From positions 1-43,689 of the forward strand of contig JAZNGX010000072.1 in NCBI GenBank assembly GCA_045576675.1: DNA of 43,689 nucleotides, read 5' to 3'. This stretch comes from JAZNGX01 sp045576675. Lineage in GTDB: Bacteria; Bacillota; Clostridia; Monoglobales; Firm-18. Below the pieces are notes generated by a model. It was not told where the DNA came from and made no database searches. It saw only the letters and a list, made by a program, of their open reading frames with translations. The position numbers were made by a program, and so were the translations under genes. Of the stretch, positions 7,761 through 15,213 are shown piece after piece. The first letter of the stretch is position 1; each line of letters begins with the position of its first letter.

Positions 7761-9113
7761 TTGGAGTGTATTACAGTTAATGATGTTGTTTCTGCAGTGG
7801 GCGGAAGGCTTATATGCGGAAACGGACAGGATATTATTACTTCAATAACTACTGACAGCAGAAGCCTTGATGCAGATTTGTTTATTGCATTAAAGGGTGA
7901 ACGATTTGATGCAAATGATTTTGCTATGCAATACCTTAAAACAGGCAAAAGCGTTGTTGTCAGCCGTGAATTTGAACCTGTTGCAGACAAAAATGTTATT
8001 TATACAAACGATACTAATGCCGCACTTTTAAAGCTTGCGGCGTTTTACAGAAAGCTGTTTGAAATTCCGGTTATCGGCATAACCGGAAGTGTAGGAAAAA
8101 CAAGTACAAAAGAAATGATTTCTTCAGTTCTTTCAGTTAAAAACAGTGTTATGAAAACTGCGGGAAATTTCAATAACGAAATCGGTGTTCCACTTACTCT
8201 TTTTAATCTTGAAAAAACACATCAGTGTGCCGTTGTTGAGATGGGTATGAGTAATTTTGGTGAAATGAGCAGGCTTACTTCTGCGGTTTGTCCTGATATT
8301 GCAGTTATCACAAATATTGGCACGGCGCATATCGGGAATCTTGGCAGTCGCGAAAACATACTTAAGGCAAAGCTTGAGATAACTGAAAGTATGGGGGAAA
8401 AATCACTGCTTGTGTTAAATGGTGATGATAAGCTTTTGTGGAGTATGAAAGGTAAACTTCCTTTTGATATATTGTATTATGGAATAGAAAACAGTGACGC
8501 TGATATTGTTGCTGAAGATATTGTAACAGATGCTGATAAAAGTGAGTTTACGGCTATGAACAAACGATTTGTCATTAATACACCCGGTGAGCATAATGTT
8601 TATAATGCAATGGCTGCATATCTTGTAGGTAAACAGTTTGGTATGAATGACGATGATATATCAAAAGGTGTGTCACAATTCAGAAACTGTGGAATGAGAC
8701 AGAATGTTATAAAGCTTGACGGACTCACACTTATTGAAGATTGCTACAATGCAAGCTACGATTCTGTAAAGGCAGCCTTAAAGGTTTTAAAAAGCGTTGC
8801 AAAAGGCAGAACTGTTGCGGTGCTTGGTGATATTCTTGAACAGGGTAAGTATTCCCAAAAAATCCACTCGGACATTGGAACACTTGTTTCTAAAGGCAAA
8901 ATAGATGTATTGGTTACGGTTGGTGAAAGCTCTAAAATAATTGCAGAGGTTGCAAATATGGGAATGTGCTTTGATACAGCCGAGGATGCGGCAAATGCTG
9001 TCAGTGGCATTGTTGCCGAGGGAGATACTGTTTTGTTTAAAGGGTCACGCGGAATGCATCTTGAGGTTGTATGTGACAGGTTAAAAACATTTTGGAAGGA
9101 AAATAAGCTATGA
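7761..9113 (+). CDS. murF: UDP-MurNAc-tripeptide:D-Ala-D-Ala ligase MurF
   Basis: MurF adds D-Ala-D-Ala to complete the UDP-MurNAc pentapeptide. The 450 residues show the Mur ligase loop GITGSVGKTSTKEM near residue 105, the conserved NFNNEIGVPLTL and EMGMS segments, and DCYNAS in the C-terminal part. TTG 7761 is preferred as start: GAGGTG (7749-7754) lies 6 nt upstream, whereas an in-frame GTG at 7752 is part of that site. Its stop codon overlaps the mraY start by 4 nt, so translation of the two is likely coupled. Confidence 0.94.
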   Translation: MECITVNDVVSAVGGRLICGNGQDIITSITTDSRSLDADLFIALKGERFDANDFAMQYLKTGKSVVVSREFEPVADKNVIYTNDTNAALLKLAAFYRKLFEIPVIGITGSVGKTSTKEMISSVLSVKNSVMKTAGNFNNEIGVPLTLFNLEKTHQCAVVEMGMSNFGEMSRLTSAVCPDIAVITNIGTAHIGNLGSRENILKAKLEITESMGEKSLLVLNGDDKLLWSMKGKLPFDILYYGIENSDADIVAEDIVTDADKSEFTAMNKRFVINTPGEHNVYNAMAAYLVGKQFGMNDDDISKGVSQFRNCGMRQNVIKLDGLTLIEDCYNASYDSVKAALKVLKSVAKGRTVAVLGDILEQGKYSQKIHSDIGTLVSKGKIDVLVTVGESSKIIAEVANMGMCFDTAEDAANAVSGIVAEGDTVLFKGSRGMHLEVVCDRLKTFWKENKL

Positions 9114-10057
9114 TTGCTAAAATATTTACAATGTTAATAAGCTTTGCAGTGGCGGTTATAATCTCGCCGTTTATGATTAAGTTTTTAAGACGTGTTAAAT
9201 TTGGTCAGGAAATAAGAGAAATCGGTCCGTCATGGCACAGCAAAAAGCGTGGTACGCCAACAATGGGTGGTATTATATTTATAATGGCGGTTGTAGTTGC
9301 GTTGGCTTTTAATTATAAAAGCTTCAGTCCATCACTTGCAATTGTTGCTGCAGGGGCACTTGGTTTTGGTGTAATTGGATTTATTGATGACTTTATAAAG
9401 GTTGTTATGAAGCGTAATCTCGGACTTACATCGCTGCAGAAATTTTCAATGCAGCTTCTTGTTACCATAGCGGTTATACTTGTTGGACTGCATTACGGAG
9501 TAGTTTCTACTAATGTATATATCCCTTTTGTAAAAGTGTATGCAGATATGGGATGGCTTTACATACCATTTGCTATTTTTGTTGTTTTGGGAACTGTTAA
9601 CAGTGTTAATTTAACTGATGGCATTGATGGTCTTGCAACATCTGTAACAATTGTTGTAATGCTGTTTTTCGGTGTTGTGTTTGCTGAAAAAACAGATATA
9701 TCTGCTTTTGTAGATGCATTAATCGGTGGTTTGTTTGGCTTTTTGCTTTTCAATAAAAATCCTGCAAAGGTGTTTATGGGAGACACAGGTTCGCTGTTTT
9801 TAGGTGGAGCTGTTGCCGGGCTTGCTATAATATCAGAGAATCCACTTATACTTGTTCTTGTAGGCTTTGTGTATTTTGCTGAAACCTTATCAGTTATCCT
9901 GCAGGTTGCATCATTTAAGCTTACGGGCAAAAGAATTTTTAAAATGAGCCCGATACATCATCATTTTGAAATGAGTGGATGGAACGAAAAAAAGATTGTG
10001 CTTGTATTTACTATGGTTACTGCAGTGTTGGCAATTGTATCTTATATTGCGATTTAA
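9110..10057 (+). CDS. mraY: Phospho-MurNAc-pentapeptide transferase MraY
   Basis: MraY moves phospho-MurNAc-pentapeptide from UDP to undecaprenyl phosphate, making lipid I at the membrane. The 315-residue protein is almost wholly hydrophobic with about ten membrane segments. It keeps the cytosolic acidic motifs FIDDFIK, NLTDGIDGLA and FMGDTGSL, and the MSPIHHHFE histidine motif. The GTPTMGG segment near residue 50 is also typical. Overlap with murF is 4 nt. Normally murD follows; here ftsW follows after 15 nt. Confidence 0.96.
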   Translation: MIAKIFTMLISFAVAVIISPFMIKFLRRVKFGQEIREIGPSWHSKKRGTPTMGGIIFIMAVVVALAFNYKSFSPSLAIVAAGALGFGVIGFIDDFIKVVMKRNLGLTSLQKFSMQLLVTIAVILVGLHYGVVSTNVYIPFVKVYADMGWLYIPFAIFVVLGTVNSVNLTDGIDGLATSVTIVVMLFFGVVFAEKTDISAFVDALIGGLFGFLLFNKNPAKVFMGDTGSLFLGGAVAGLAIISENPLILVLVGFVYFAETLSVILQVASFKLTGKRIFKMSPIHHHFEMSGWNEKKIVLVFTMVTAVLAIVSYIAI

Positions 10058-10072
10058 AGGAGCAGATAAAAC

Positions 10073-11176
10073 GTGAAAAAAATAAAACATATTGATGTTT
10101 ATTTTCTGTTAACTGTACTGGTTTTGCTTGGGTTTGGGCTTATTATGATAATGTCTGCAAGCTCCGAGTGGTCACGCAATCTCAGCTATACCGGCGGCGA
10201 TGCGTTATATTATGCCAAAAGGCAGGCATTGTGGGCGTTTCTTGCTTTGCTGGCAATGGTGTTTTTTACGTTTTTTGATTATCACAGGCTTGGAAAGTTA
10301 TCTAATTTGATAATAGGCGCATCATTTGTATTGCTTTTGCTTGTTTTGCTTATCGGTACGGAGGCAAAGGGAGGTAAGCGTTGGATTGACCTTGGTTTTA
10401 TCAACTTTCAGCCGTCGGAAGTGGCGAAGGTTGCACTGATTATATTTTTTTCATACAATCTTGGTAAAAAAGAAGATCCGTTAAAGGAATTCTGGAACGG
10501 TCTTGTACCTAATCTTGCAATGCTTGGCGTGTTTTGCGGTCTTGTAATGCTTGAGCCGCACTTTAGTGCAACGATGCTTATCGGGCTTGTGTCGGTTGGT
10601 ATATTTTTTGTTGCGGGAGCACGCATTTCGCATTTGCTGATGCTTGGAATTCCTGCGGTAGTAGGTGCATTTGCATTAGTACGTACATCTGAATACAGAT
10701 GGCAGCGTGTTACTGCATTCTTAGACCCGTTTGCTGATAAGCTTGGTGACGGTTGGCAGAGTATTCAGTCGCTTTATGCAATTGGCAGTGGAGGCATATT
10801 CGGTTTAGGACTGGGGAAAAGCAGACAAAAGTTTTCGTATATTCCGGAGCCTCATAACGACTTTATATTCTCTATTTTGTGTGAAGAGCTTGGTTTTGTT
10901 GGTGCAACGCTTGTTATTTTGTTATTTGTCATACTTGTATGGCGTGGGGTTAAAATATCCCTTTCTGCACCCGACAAATTCGGCAGCTATCTGGCTATTG
11001 GAATAATGATGATGATTGCGTTTCAGGTAATTATTAATATTGCGGTTGTAACGTCATCAATGCCTGTTACAGGTATGCCGCTTCCGTTTTTTAGTTATGG
11101 AGGCACATCGCTTGTTATTATAATGAGCTGTATGGGTATAATGCTTAATATTTCGTCACATTCTAAAGGAGTTTGA
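10073..11176 (+). CDS. ftsW: SEDS-family peptidoglycan glycosyltransferase FtsW
   Basis: This is a 367-residue polytopic protein of the SEDS family (FtsW/RodA/SpoVE), which polymerises lipid II into glycan strands together with a class B PBP. Visible family features are the KGGKRWIDLGF segment with FQPSEVAK in the first half, the extracellular Asp region around residue 240, PEPHNDFIF, and the C-terminal GMPLPFFSYGGTS. It starts with GTG, 10 nt after AAAGGAG. Location between mraY and murG and with ftsI in the same operon favours FtsW over RodA; SpoVE would be hard to tell apart by sequence alone. Confidence 0.92.
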   Translation: MKKIKHIDVYFLLTVLVLLGFGLIMIMSASSEWSRNLSYTGGDALYYAKRQALWAFLALLAMVFFTFFDYHRLGKLSNLIIGASFVLLLLVLLIGTEAKGGKRWIDLGFINFQPSEVAKVALIIFFSYNLGKKEDPLKEFWNGLVPNLAMLGVFCGLVMLEPHFSATMLIGLVSVGIFFVAGARISHLLMLGIPAVVGAFALVRTSEYRWQRVTAFLDPFADKLGDGWQSIQSLYAIGSGGIFGLGLGKSRQKFSYIPEPHNDFIFSILCEELGFVGATLVILLFVILVWRGVKISLSAPDKFGSYLAIGIMMMIAFQVIINIAVVTSSMPVTGMPLPFFSYGGTSLVIIMSCMGIMLNISSHSKGV

Positions 11177-11181
11177 TTTGT

Positions 11182-12285
11182 ATGCGAGTAATATGTGCGG
11201 GTGGTGGAACAGCAGGTCATATTAATCCTGCACTGGCTATTGCAAAGCACATTGCTGCAAATGATAAAAACAGTGAGTTTTTGTTTATCGGCACAAAAAA
11301 AGGTATGGAAAAAACACTTGTGCCAAAATCAGGCTTTGATATTGAATTTATTGAGGTTGAAGGGTTTTCAAGAAGTCTTACACCGTCAAATATAAAGGTT
11401 GTAATCAAAGCGGCAGTGTCTGTGCTTAAAGCGAAAAAGATAATAAAACATTTTAATCCCGATATTGTAATCGGCACAGGCGGATATGTATCAGGTCCTG
11501 TTTTGTTTGCGGCTTCAATGCTTAAAATCCCAACTCTTATTCACGAGCAAAATGTTTTTGCGGGAATGACAAGCCGTATGTTAAGTGGTAGAGTTGATAC
11601 AACCTGTATAAGTTTTGAAGCAAGTGCTTCCGCTTTTCCAAACGCTAAAAAGCTTGTGCTTACAGGTAATCCTATACGTGGAGAAATTTTTAATGTAACT
11701 AAAAAAGCGGCAAAGGAAAAGCTTGGTGCTGACAGCCGTCCGTTCATAGCAGTGTTTGGAGGAAGCCTTGGTGCAAAAGTTTTGAATGAGGCAATAATAA
11801 AGTTTATCAAAGCTTCGCATTATGACAAAAGCTTTCAGTTGCTTTTTGCAACGGGTGAACGTTGGTATGATGATGTTATGACAGAGCTTGGTGATAGCTT
11901 GCCTGATAATATTAAGGTTGTTCCGTATATATATGATATGGAAAATGTTATGAATGGCGCTGATTTGCTTGTGTGCAGGTCAGGTGCTATAACGCTTAGT
12001 GAAATTACTGCACTCGGAAAAGCATCTGTCTTAATTCCGTCGCCTAATGTTACAGATAATCATCAGTATCATAACGCAATGGCACTGGCTGATAATGGTG
12101 CAGCAGTGGTTGTTACAGAAGAGCAGCTTGAAAAGGACAGCGGGTTGCTTAATAGTACGATTAAAGCACTGCTTTCAGACAAAGAAAAGCTTGTGAATAT
12201 GGAGCAGCAATCGGCAGAAATGGGAATCAAAGATGGTTGTGAAAGAATATATAATGAAGTGAATTTACTTATCAGAGAGAATTAG
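11182..12285 (+). CDS. murG: UDP-GlcNAc:lipid I GlcNAc transferase MurG
   Basis: MurG adds GlcNAc to lipid I on the inner face of the membrane, forming lipid II. The 367 residues contain the N-terminal GGGTAGHINPALA loop (about residues 7-19), HEQN near residue 117, the GGSLGA loop starting the second domain and the ICRSGAITLSEI-like stretch (here VCRSGAITLSEI) that binds the UDP-sugar. ATG 11182 is 10 nt from AAGGAG; a TTG at 11173 abuts that site and is unlikely. It is the last gene of the operon and ends inside the stem of a terminator. Confidence 0.95.
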   Translation: MRVICAGGGTAGHINPALAIAKHIAANDKNSEFLFIGTKKGMEKTLVPKSGFDIEFIEVEGFSRSLTPSNIKVVIKAAVSVLKAKKIIKHFNPDIVIGTGGYVSGPVLFAASMLKIPTLIHEQNVFAGMTSRMLSGRVDTTCISFEASASAFPNAKKLVLTGNPIRGEIFNVTKKAAKEKLGADSRPFIAVFGGSLGAKVLNEAIIKFIKASHYDKSFQLLFATGERWYDDVMTELGDSLPDNIKVVPYIYDMENVMNGADLLVCRSGAITLSEITALGKASVLIPSPNVTDNHQYHNAMALADNGAAVVVTEEQLEKDSGLLNSTIKALLSDKEKLVNMEQQSAEMGIKDGCERIYNEVNLLIREN

Positions 12286-12309
12286 GCATAGCTGCCAATT
12301 CTCTTTTTT
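12276..12309 (+). terminator. Terminator of the mra operon
   Basis: An 8-bp outer stem (12276-12283 with 12297-12304) and a 4-bp inner stem around TAGC are followed by a T run to 12309. The left arm overlaps the last codons of murG. Confidence 0.85.
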
Positions 12310-12398
12310 GTTTACATAAATTCACCCTTTAGCCATATATTTTGCATTGAAAGAGTATTTGATATAAAGTAAAATATAGAGTCATAAGGGGGGATTAT

Positions 12399-13244
12399 GT
12401 GAAATTTACAAAAAAACTAAAAAAATTAGTATTTACAGCTGTGGTGGCTTTAGGAATTGGCGGAGTAAGCTCTTTTGCTTACGACGTACCTGTTTGTGTA
12501 ACTGTCAACAACAGCTATATTGAAATGGCTGAAGAGCCGTTTTTGGAAAACGGTATAACATATGTTCCACTCAGATTTTTAAGCGATGTTTTTAATGCCG
12601 AAAATGTGAGATGGAATTCACAAACAAAGCAGGCGAGCGTTTTGTTTGACGGAAAAAACATTGTTGTTACTGAAAATAGTGATATTGCATCAGTTGACGG
12701 CAACAGTGTAAAAATGAATGGTGAAGCGATTATAAGAAATGGTAGATTGTTTGTTCCTGTAAGGTTTTTTGCTGAAAGCTTTGGTGCAGATGTTAACTGG
12801 AAGCAAAAATACTATAGGGCGGAAATTAATAAAGATGGCGTTGTTTTGCCTGATGATGTTATAGAACAACGCAGTTATAATGATGACCATATTTACTGGC
12901 TTGCTAAAATAATTCACTGTGAAAGTGAGTCAGAAAGCATTAAAGGTAAAATCGGCGTAGGGAATGTTATAGTAAACAGGGTGCTGAGTGACGAGTTTCC
13001 CGACACTATTTATAAGGTTATTTTTGATACAAAATACGGAGTTCAGTTCCAACCTGTGTTAAACGGTACAATATATAAAGAGCCGGGCGGTGAATCATAT
13101 ATGGCTGCCAAGCTTGTTCTGGAGGGCGAAAACACTGCCGGTAACAGCCTTTATTTTTTAAATCCGAGAATTGCAACAAATTTCTGGATTGTAAACAATA
13201 GGGTTTTCTATACGAGTATAGGTAATCACGATTTTTATCTTTAA
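12399..13244 (+). CDS. Secreted SleB/CwlJ-type cell wall hydrolase with copper amine oxidase-like N-terminal domain
   Basis: The 281-residue protein has a signal peptide (about 1-28, ending SSFAYD). A copper amine oxidase N-like domain follows (about 30-145), with its usual YVPLRFLSDVF and LFVPVRFFAESFGADV repeats; this module is common in clostridial exported proteins and is thought to bind the wall, not copper. The C-terminal part (about 165-281) matches the Hydrolase_2 fold of SleB/CwlJ: HCESESESIKGKIGVGNVIVNRV with the presumed catalytic Glu, and a YFLNP motif. SleB/CwlJ proteins cleave cortex peptidoglycan during germination, but related enzymes act in growth. GTG at 12399 follows AAGGGGGGA. 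It is flanked by two terminators, so it is transcribed alone. Confidence 0.85.
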   Translation: MKFTKKLKKLVFTAVVALGIGGVSSFAYDVPVCVTVNNSYIEMAEEPFLENGITYVPLRFLSDVFNAENVRWNSQTKQASVLFDGKNIVVTENSDIASVDGNSVKMNGEAIIRNGRLFVPVRFFAESFGADVNWKQKYYRAEINKDGVVLPDDVIEQRSYNDDHIYWLAKIIHCESESESIKGKIGVGNVIVNRVLSDEFPDTIYKVIFDTKYGVQFQPVLNGTIYKEPGGESYMAAKLVLEGENTAGNSLYFLNPRIATNFWIVNNRVFYTSIGNHDFYL

Positions 13245-13247
13245 AAC

Positions 13248-13287
13248 AAAAACCGATGTTTCGTAGCGATACGATGCATCGGTTTTT
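13248..13287 (+). terminator. Bidirectional terminator after the wall hydrolase
   Basis: An 11-bp perfect outer stem (13248-13258 with 13277-13287) and a 4-bp inner stem closing a GCGA loop (13262-13273) have A- and T-runs built into the two arms. It sits 3 nt after the stop codon. Confidence 0.85.
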
Positions 13288-13288
13288 C

Positions 13289-13317
13289 TTGACATTGCAG
13301 GCTTTTGTTAATATAAT
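13289..13317 (+). promoter_or_regulatory. Full-consensus sigma-A promoter
   Basis: TTGACA (13289-13294) and TATAAT (13312-13317) are exactly 17 nt apart. It points at the broken MATE gene, whose start codon lies 25 nt downstream of the -10 box. Confidence 0.8.
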
Positions 13318-13341
13318 GTATATGTTTTAATGGAGGGAACT

Positions 13342-13750
13342 ATGAAAATACAATTATCTGACCATTTTAATTATAAAAATTGGAGTGATTTCTGTTGTAA
13401 TGTTTGTGATTGCAGAGGCCTTTGCATATCCGCTTTCATATCTTTTTGTAGGATATGACAGTGTGCTTATGTCGCTGACCTTAAGAGGCTTTCTGATTTA
13501 CTCGTTCACGTTCTTGTTTTCCGGCTTTGCAATATTCGGCTCTGCTTTTTTTACTGCTTTGAATGACGGTCTTACTTCTGCGGTAATATCGTTTTTAAGA
13601 ACTATGGTTTTTCAGGTTATTGCGGTAATCGTATTTCCAATGCTGTGGGAAATGGATGGCATATGGATATCGGTGATTGCGGCAGAGATGATGTCTGTAA
13701 TAATAACTTTGATGTTTTTGAAACGGAAACGGTTGTATTATGGGTATTGA
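13342..13750 (+). pseudogene. Remnant of a MATE-family efflux transporter (internal deletion plus frameshift)
   Basis: From ATG 13342, after a GGAGGG site, the frame reads MKIQLSDHFNYKN, the characteristic N-terminus of a common clostridial MATE subgroup. It then runs out of frame within about 25 codons. From about 13378 another frame gives KIGVISVVMFVIAEAFAYPL and continues to 13750 with four hydrophobic segments and a basic KRKRLYYGY tail, typical of the C-terminal quarter of the same family. MATE proteins have about 450 residues, so roughly 300 central codons are gone. An A-rich stretch (tataaaaatt) at the junction may be the deletion point. The promoter and ribosome binding site are intact; a 121-residue fragment from 13385 is unlikely to transport anything. 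Confidence 0.75.
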
Positions 13751-13769
13751 AGAAAAAACAAAAAAACTC

Positions 13770-13798
13770 TTGACAATATAAAAATTGTGTGTTATTAT
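13770..13798 (+). promoter_or_regulatory. Promoter of infC-rpmI-rplT
   Basis: TTGACA (13770-13775) and TATTAT (13793-13798) are separated by 17 nt, leaving a leader of about 140 nt before infC. Confidence 0.75.
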
Positions 13799-13804
13799 TT
13801 ATCA

Positions 13805-13934
13805 GTAAAGCAGAAGTTATCCGCAGATTCTTCTCACCGTACGGACTTTGATGATTTGTTACGGTTGCGTATTTTAACTTTATTTTTATGCGTATTTTTG
13901 GCGGATGGCTTATGCTATCCGCTTTATTTTTTTT
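13805..13934 (+). promoter_or_regulatory. infC leader with attenuator (L20-leader-like)
   Basis: The leader ends in a classical terminator: a 9-bp stem (13901-13909 with 13914-13922, one G-T pair) and a T-rich tail to 13934, immediately before the infC ribosome binding site. Upstream bases 13816-13824 (gttatccgc) nearly duplicate the terminator's right arm, so they can pair with the left arm (13901-13906 at least) and prevent termination. A 6-bp stem, 13836-13841 with 13860-13865, lies between. In Bacillus the same operon is attenuated by ribosomal protein L20, encoded by the third gene. The alternative pairing seen here fits that mechanism; L20 as the ligand is inference. Confidence 0.65.
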
Positions 13935-13945
13935 GGGAGGTGCGC

Positions 13946-14464
13946 ATTATCAGCAAGGAAGTTTTAATCAATGAAAAAATCAGGGATCCTGAAATTCGCC
14001 TTATTGGCAGTGATGGAGAACAGCTTGGTATTGTTTCGGCAGAAAAGGCTTTGGAAATAGCTATATCAAAAAATCTTGATTTAGTTAAGATTGCTCCGCA
14101 GGCTAAGCCGCCGGTATGCAAAATTATGGATTACGGCAAATATCGCTTTGAAATGGCAAAGCGTGAAAAAGAACAGCGTAAAAACCAGAAGGTTGTTAAT
14201 GTTAAGGAGCTTCGTTTAACACCTAATATTGATGACCATGATTTTTTCACTAAAGTTAATAATGCAATTAAATTCTTAAAAAGCGGTGACAAGGTTAAGG
14301 TTTCTGTCCGCTTCAGAGGTAGAGAGGTTACTCACGCTTCTTTGGGAGAGGCTATACTTGTTCGTTTCGGCGAGGCTGTTGAAGAGCATGGTGTAGTTGA
14401 TAAAAAGCCGAAGCTGGAAGGCAGAAATATGGCAATGTTTATATCGCCAAAGGGTGATAAATAA
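13946..14464 (+). CDS. infC: Translation initiation factor IF-3
   Basis: IF-3 binds the 30S subunit, checks the start codon and initiator tRNA and prevents premature 50S joining. The 172 residues begin ISKEVLINEKIRDPEIRLIG after the initiator, with the basic linker (YRFEMAKREKEQRKNQK) and the C-terminal domain (VKVSVRFRGRE) in the normal order. The start is the rare ATT at 13946, 5 nt after GGGAGG; no ATG or GTG fits the conserved N-terminus. AUU starts are a known feature of infC, allowing IF-3 to limit its own synthesis. First gene of infC-rpmI-rplT. Confidence 0.95.
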   Translation: MISKEVLINEKIRDPEIRLIGSDGEQLGIVSAEKALEIAISKNLDLVKIAPQAKPPVCKIMDYGKYRFEMAKREKEQRKNQKVVNVKELRLTPNIDDHDFFTKVNNAIKFLKSGDKVKVSVRFRGREVTHASLGEAILVRFGEAVEEHGVVDKKPKLEGRNMAMFISPKGDK

Positions 14465-14496
14465 ATTAGTTTAAACAACGAAAGGGGTTGTAATAA

Positions 14497-14697
14497 ATGG
14501 CAAATAAAATCAAGACTCACAGAGGTGCGGCTAAAAGATTTAGCTTAACTGCAAAGGGTAAGGTAAAAAGAGGTCAGGCTTTCCGCAGCCATATCTTAAA
14601 CAAGAAGACAACAAAGAGAAAAAGAGGTTTGCGTAAATCTGCTTATGCTTCAACTGCAAACGCAGCAGTTATCAAAAAGTTAATTCCATATAAATAA
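14497..14697 (+). CDS. rpmI: Large-subunit ribosomal protein bL35
   Basis: This is a 66-residue, very basic protein with the L35 pattern KIKTHRGAAKRFSLTAKGKVKR and HILNKKTTKRKRGLRK. It follows infC by 32 nt with an AAAGGGG ribosome binding site and precedes rplT, the conserved arrangement. No zinc motif is expected or seen. Confidence 0.97.
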   Translation: MANKIKTHRGAAKRFSLTAKGKVKRGQAFRSHILNKKTTKRKRGLRKSAYASTANAAVIKKLIPYK

Positions 14698-14733
14698 TAT
14701 GGTTATCTACGAGAATTAAGGAGGAACATAGAA

Positions 14734-15090
14734 ATGGCTAGAGTAAAAGGTGCATTAAACACCAGAAAAAGACATAAAAAGGTATTAAAGCTTGCCAAAG
14801 GTTACAGAGGTTCAAGACATACTTTGTTTAAAACTGCAAACGAAGCAGTTATGAAAGCATTAAAGCACGCATATATCGGCAGAAAGCTTAAGAAAAGAGA
14901 TTTCAGACAGCTTTGGATTGCAAGAATTAATGCAGCAGCTCGTGCAAACGGTTGCAATTACAGCACAATGATGAATGGTCTTAAAAAAGCTGGAATCAGC
15001 ATCAATCGTAAAATGTTAGCTGAAATCGCAGTATCAGATGCAGCAGCATTTGCAAAATTGGCTGAACAGGCTATGGCAGCAAGAAAATAA
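14734..15090 (+). CDS. rplT: Large-subunit ribosomal protein bL20
   Basis: The 118-residue basic protein begins ARVKGALNTRKRHKKVLKLAKGYRG, the L20 signature, and has RDFRQLWIARINAA in the middle. L20 helps assemble 23S rRNA early. In Bacillus it also represses its own operon through the leader, and a matching attenuator is present here before infC. The gene has AAGGAGG upstream and is followed by a terminator. Confidence 0.97.
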   Translation: MARVKGALNTRKRHKKVLKLAKGYRGSRHTLFKTANEAVMKALKHAYIGRKLKKRDFRQLWIARINAAARANGCNYSTMMNGLKKAGISINRKMLAEIAVSDAAAFAKLAEQAMAARK

Positions 15091-15099
15091 TGAAAGTTT

Positions 15100-15143
15100 A
15101 AAGGGGTCGCTTGTAAGTATGAATAATAAAGCGTTCCCTTTTT
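15100..15143 (+). terminator. Terminator after rplT
   Basis: A 13-position stem with one mismatch and one G-T pair (15100-15112 with 15129-15141) and a 16-nt loop is followed by T residues. Confidence 0.7.
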
Positions 15144-15213
15144 GCATAATATATGATACAAGCTTTAAGTTAATTCTTTTGCTGATATGCTGCGATGAAT
15201 GAAGGTGATTATT

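Noticed and set aside
13385..13750. Stand-alone 121-residue membrane protein
   Set aside because: Its sequence matches only the last part of MATE transporters, and the family's N-terminal codons lie just upstream in another frame, so it is better explained as a pseudogene.
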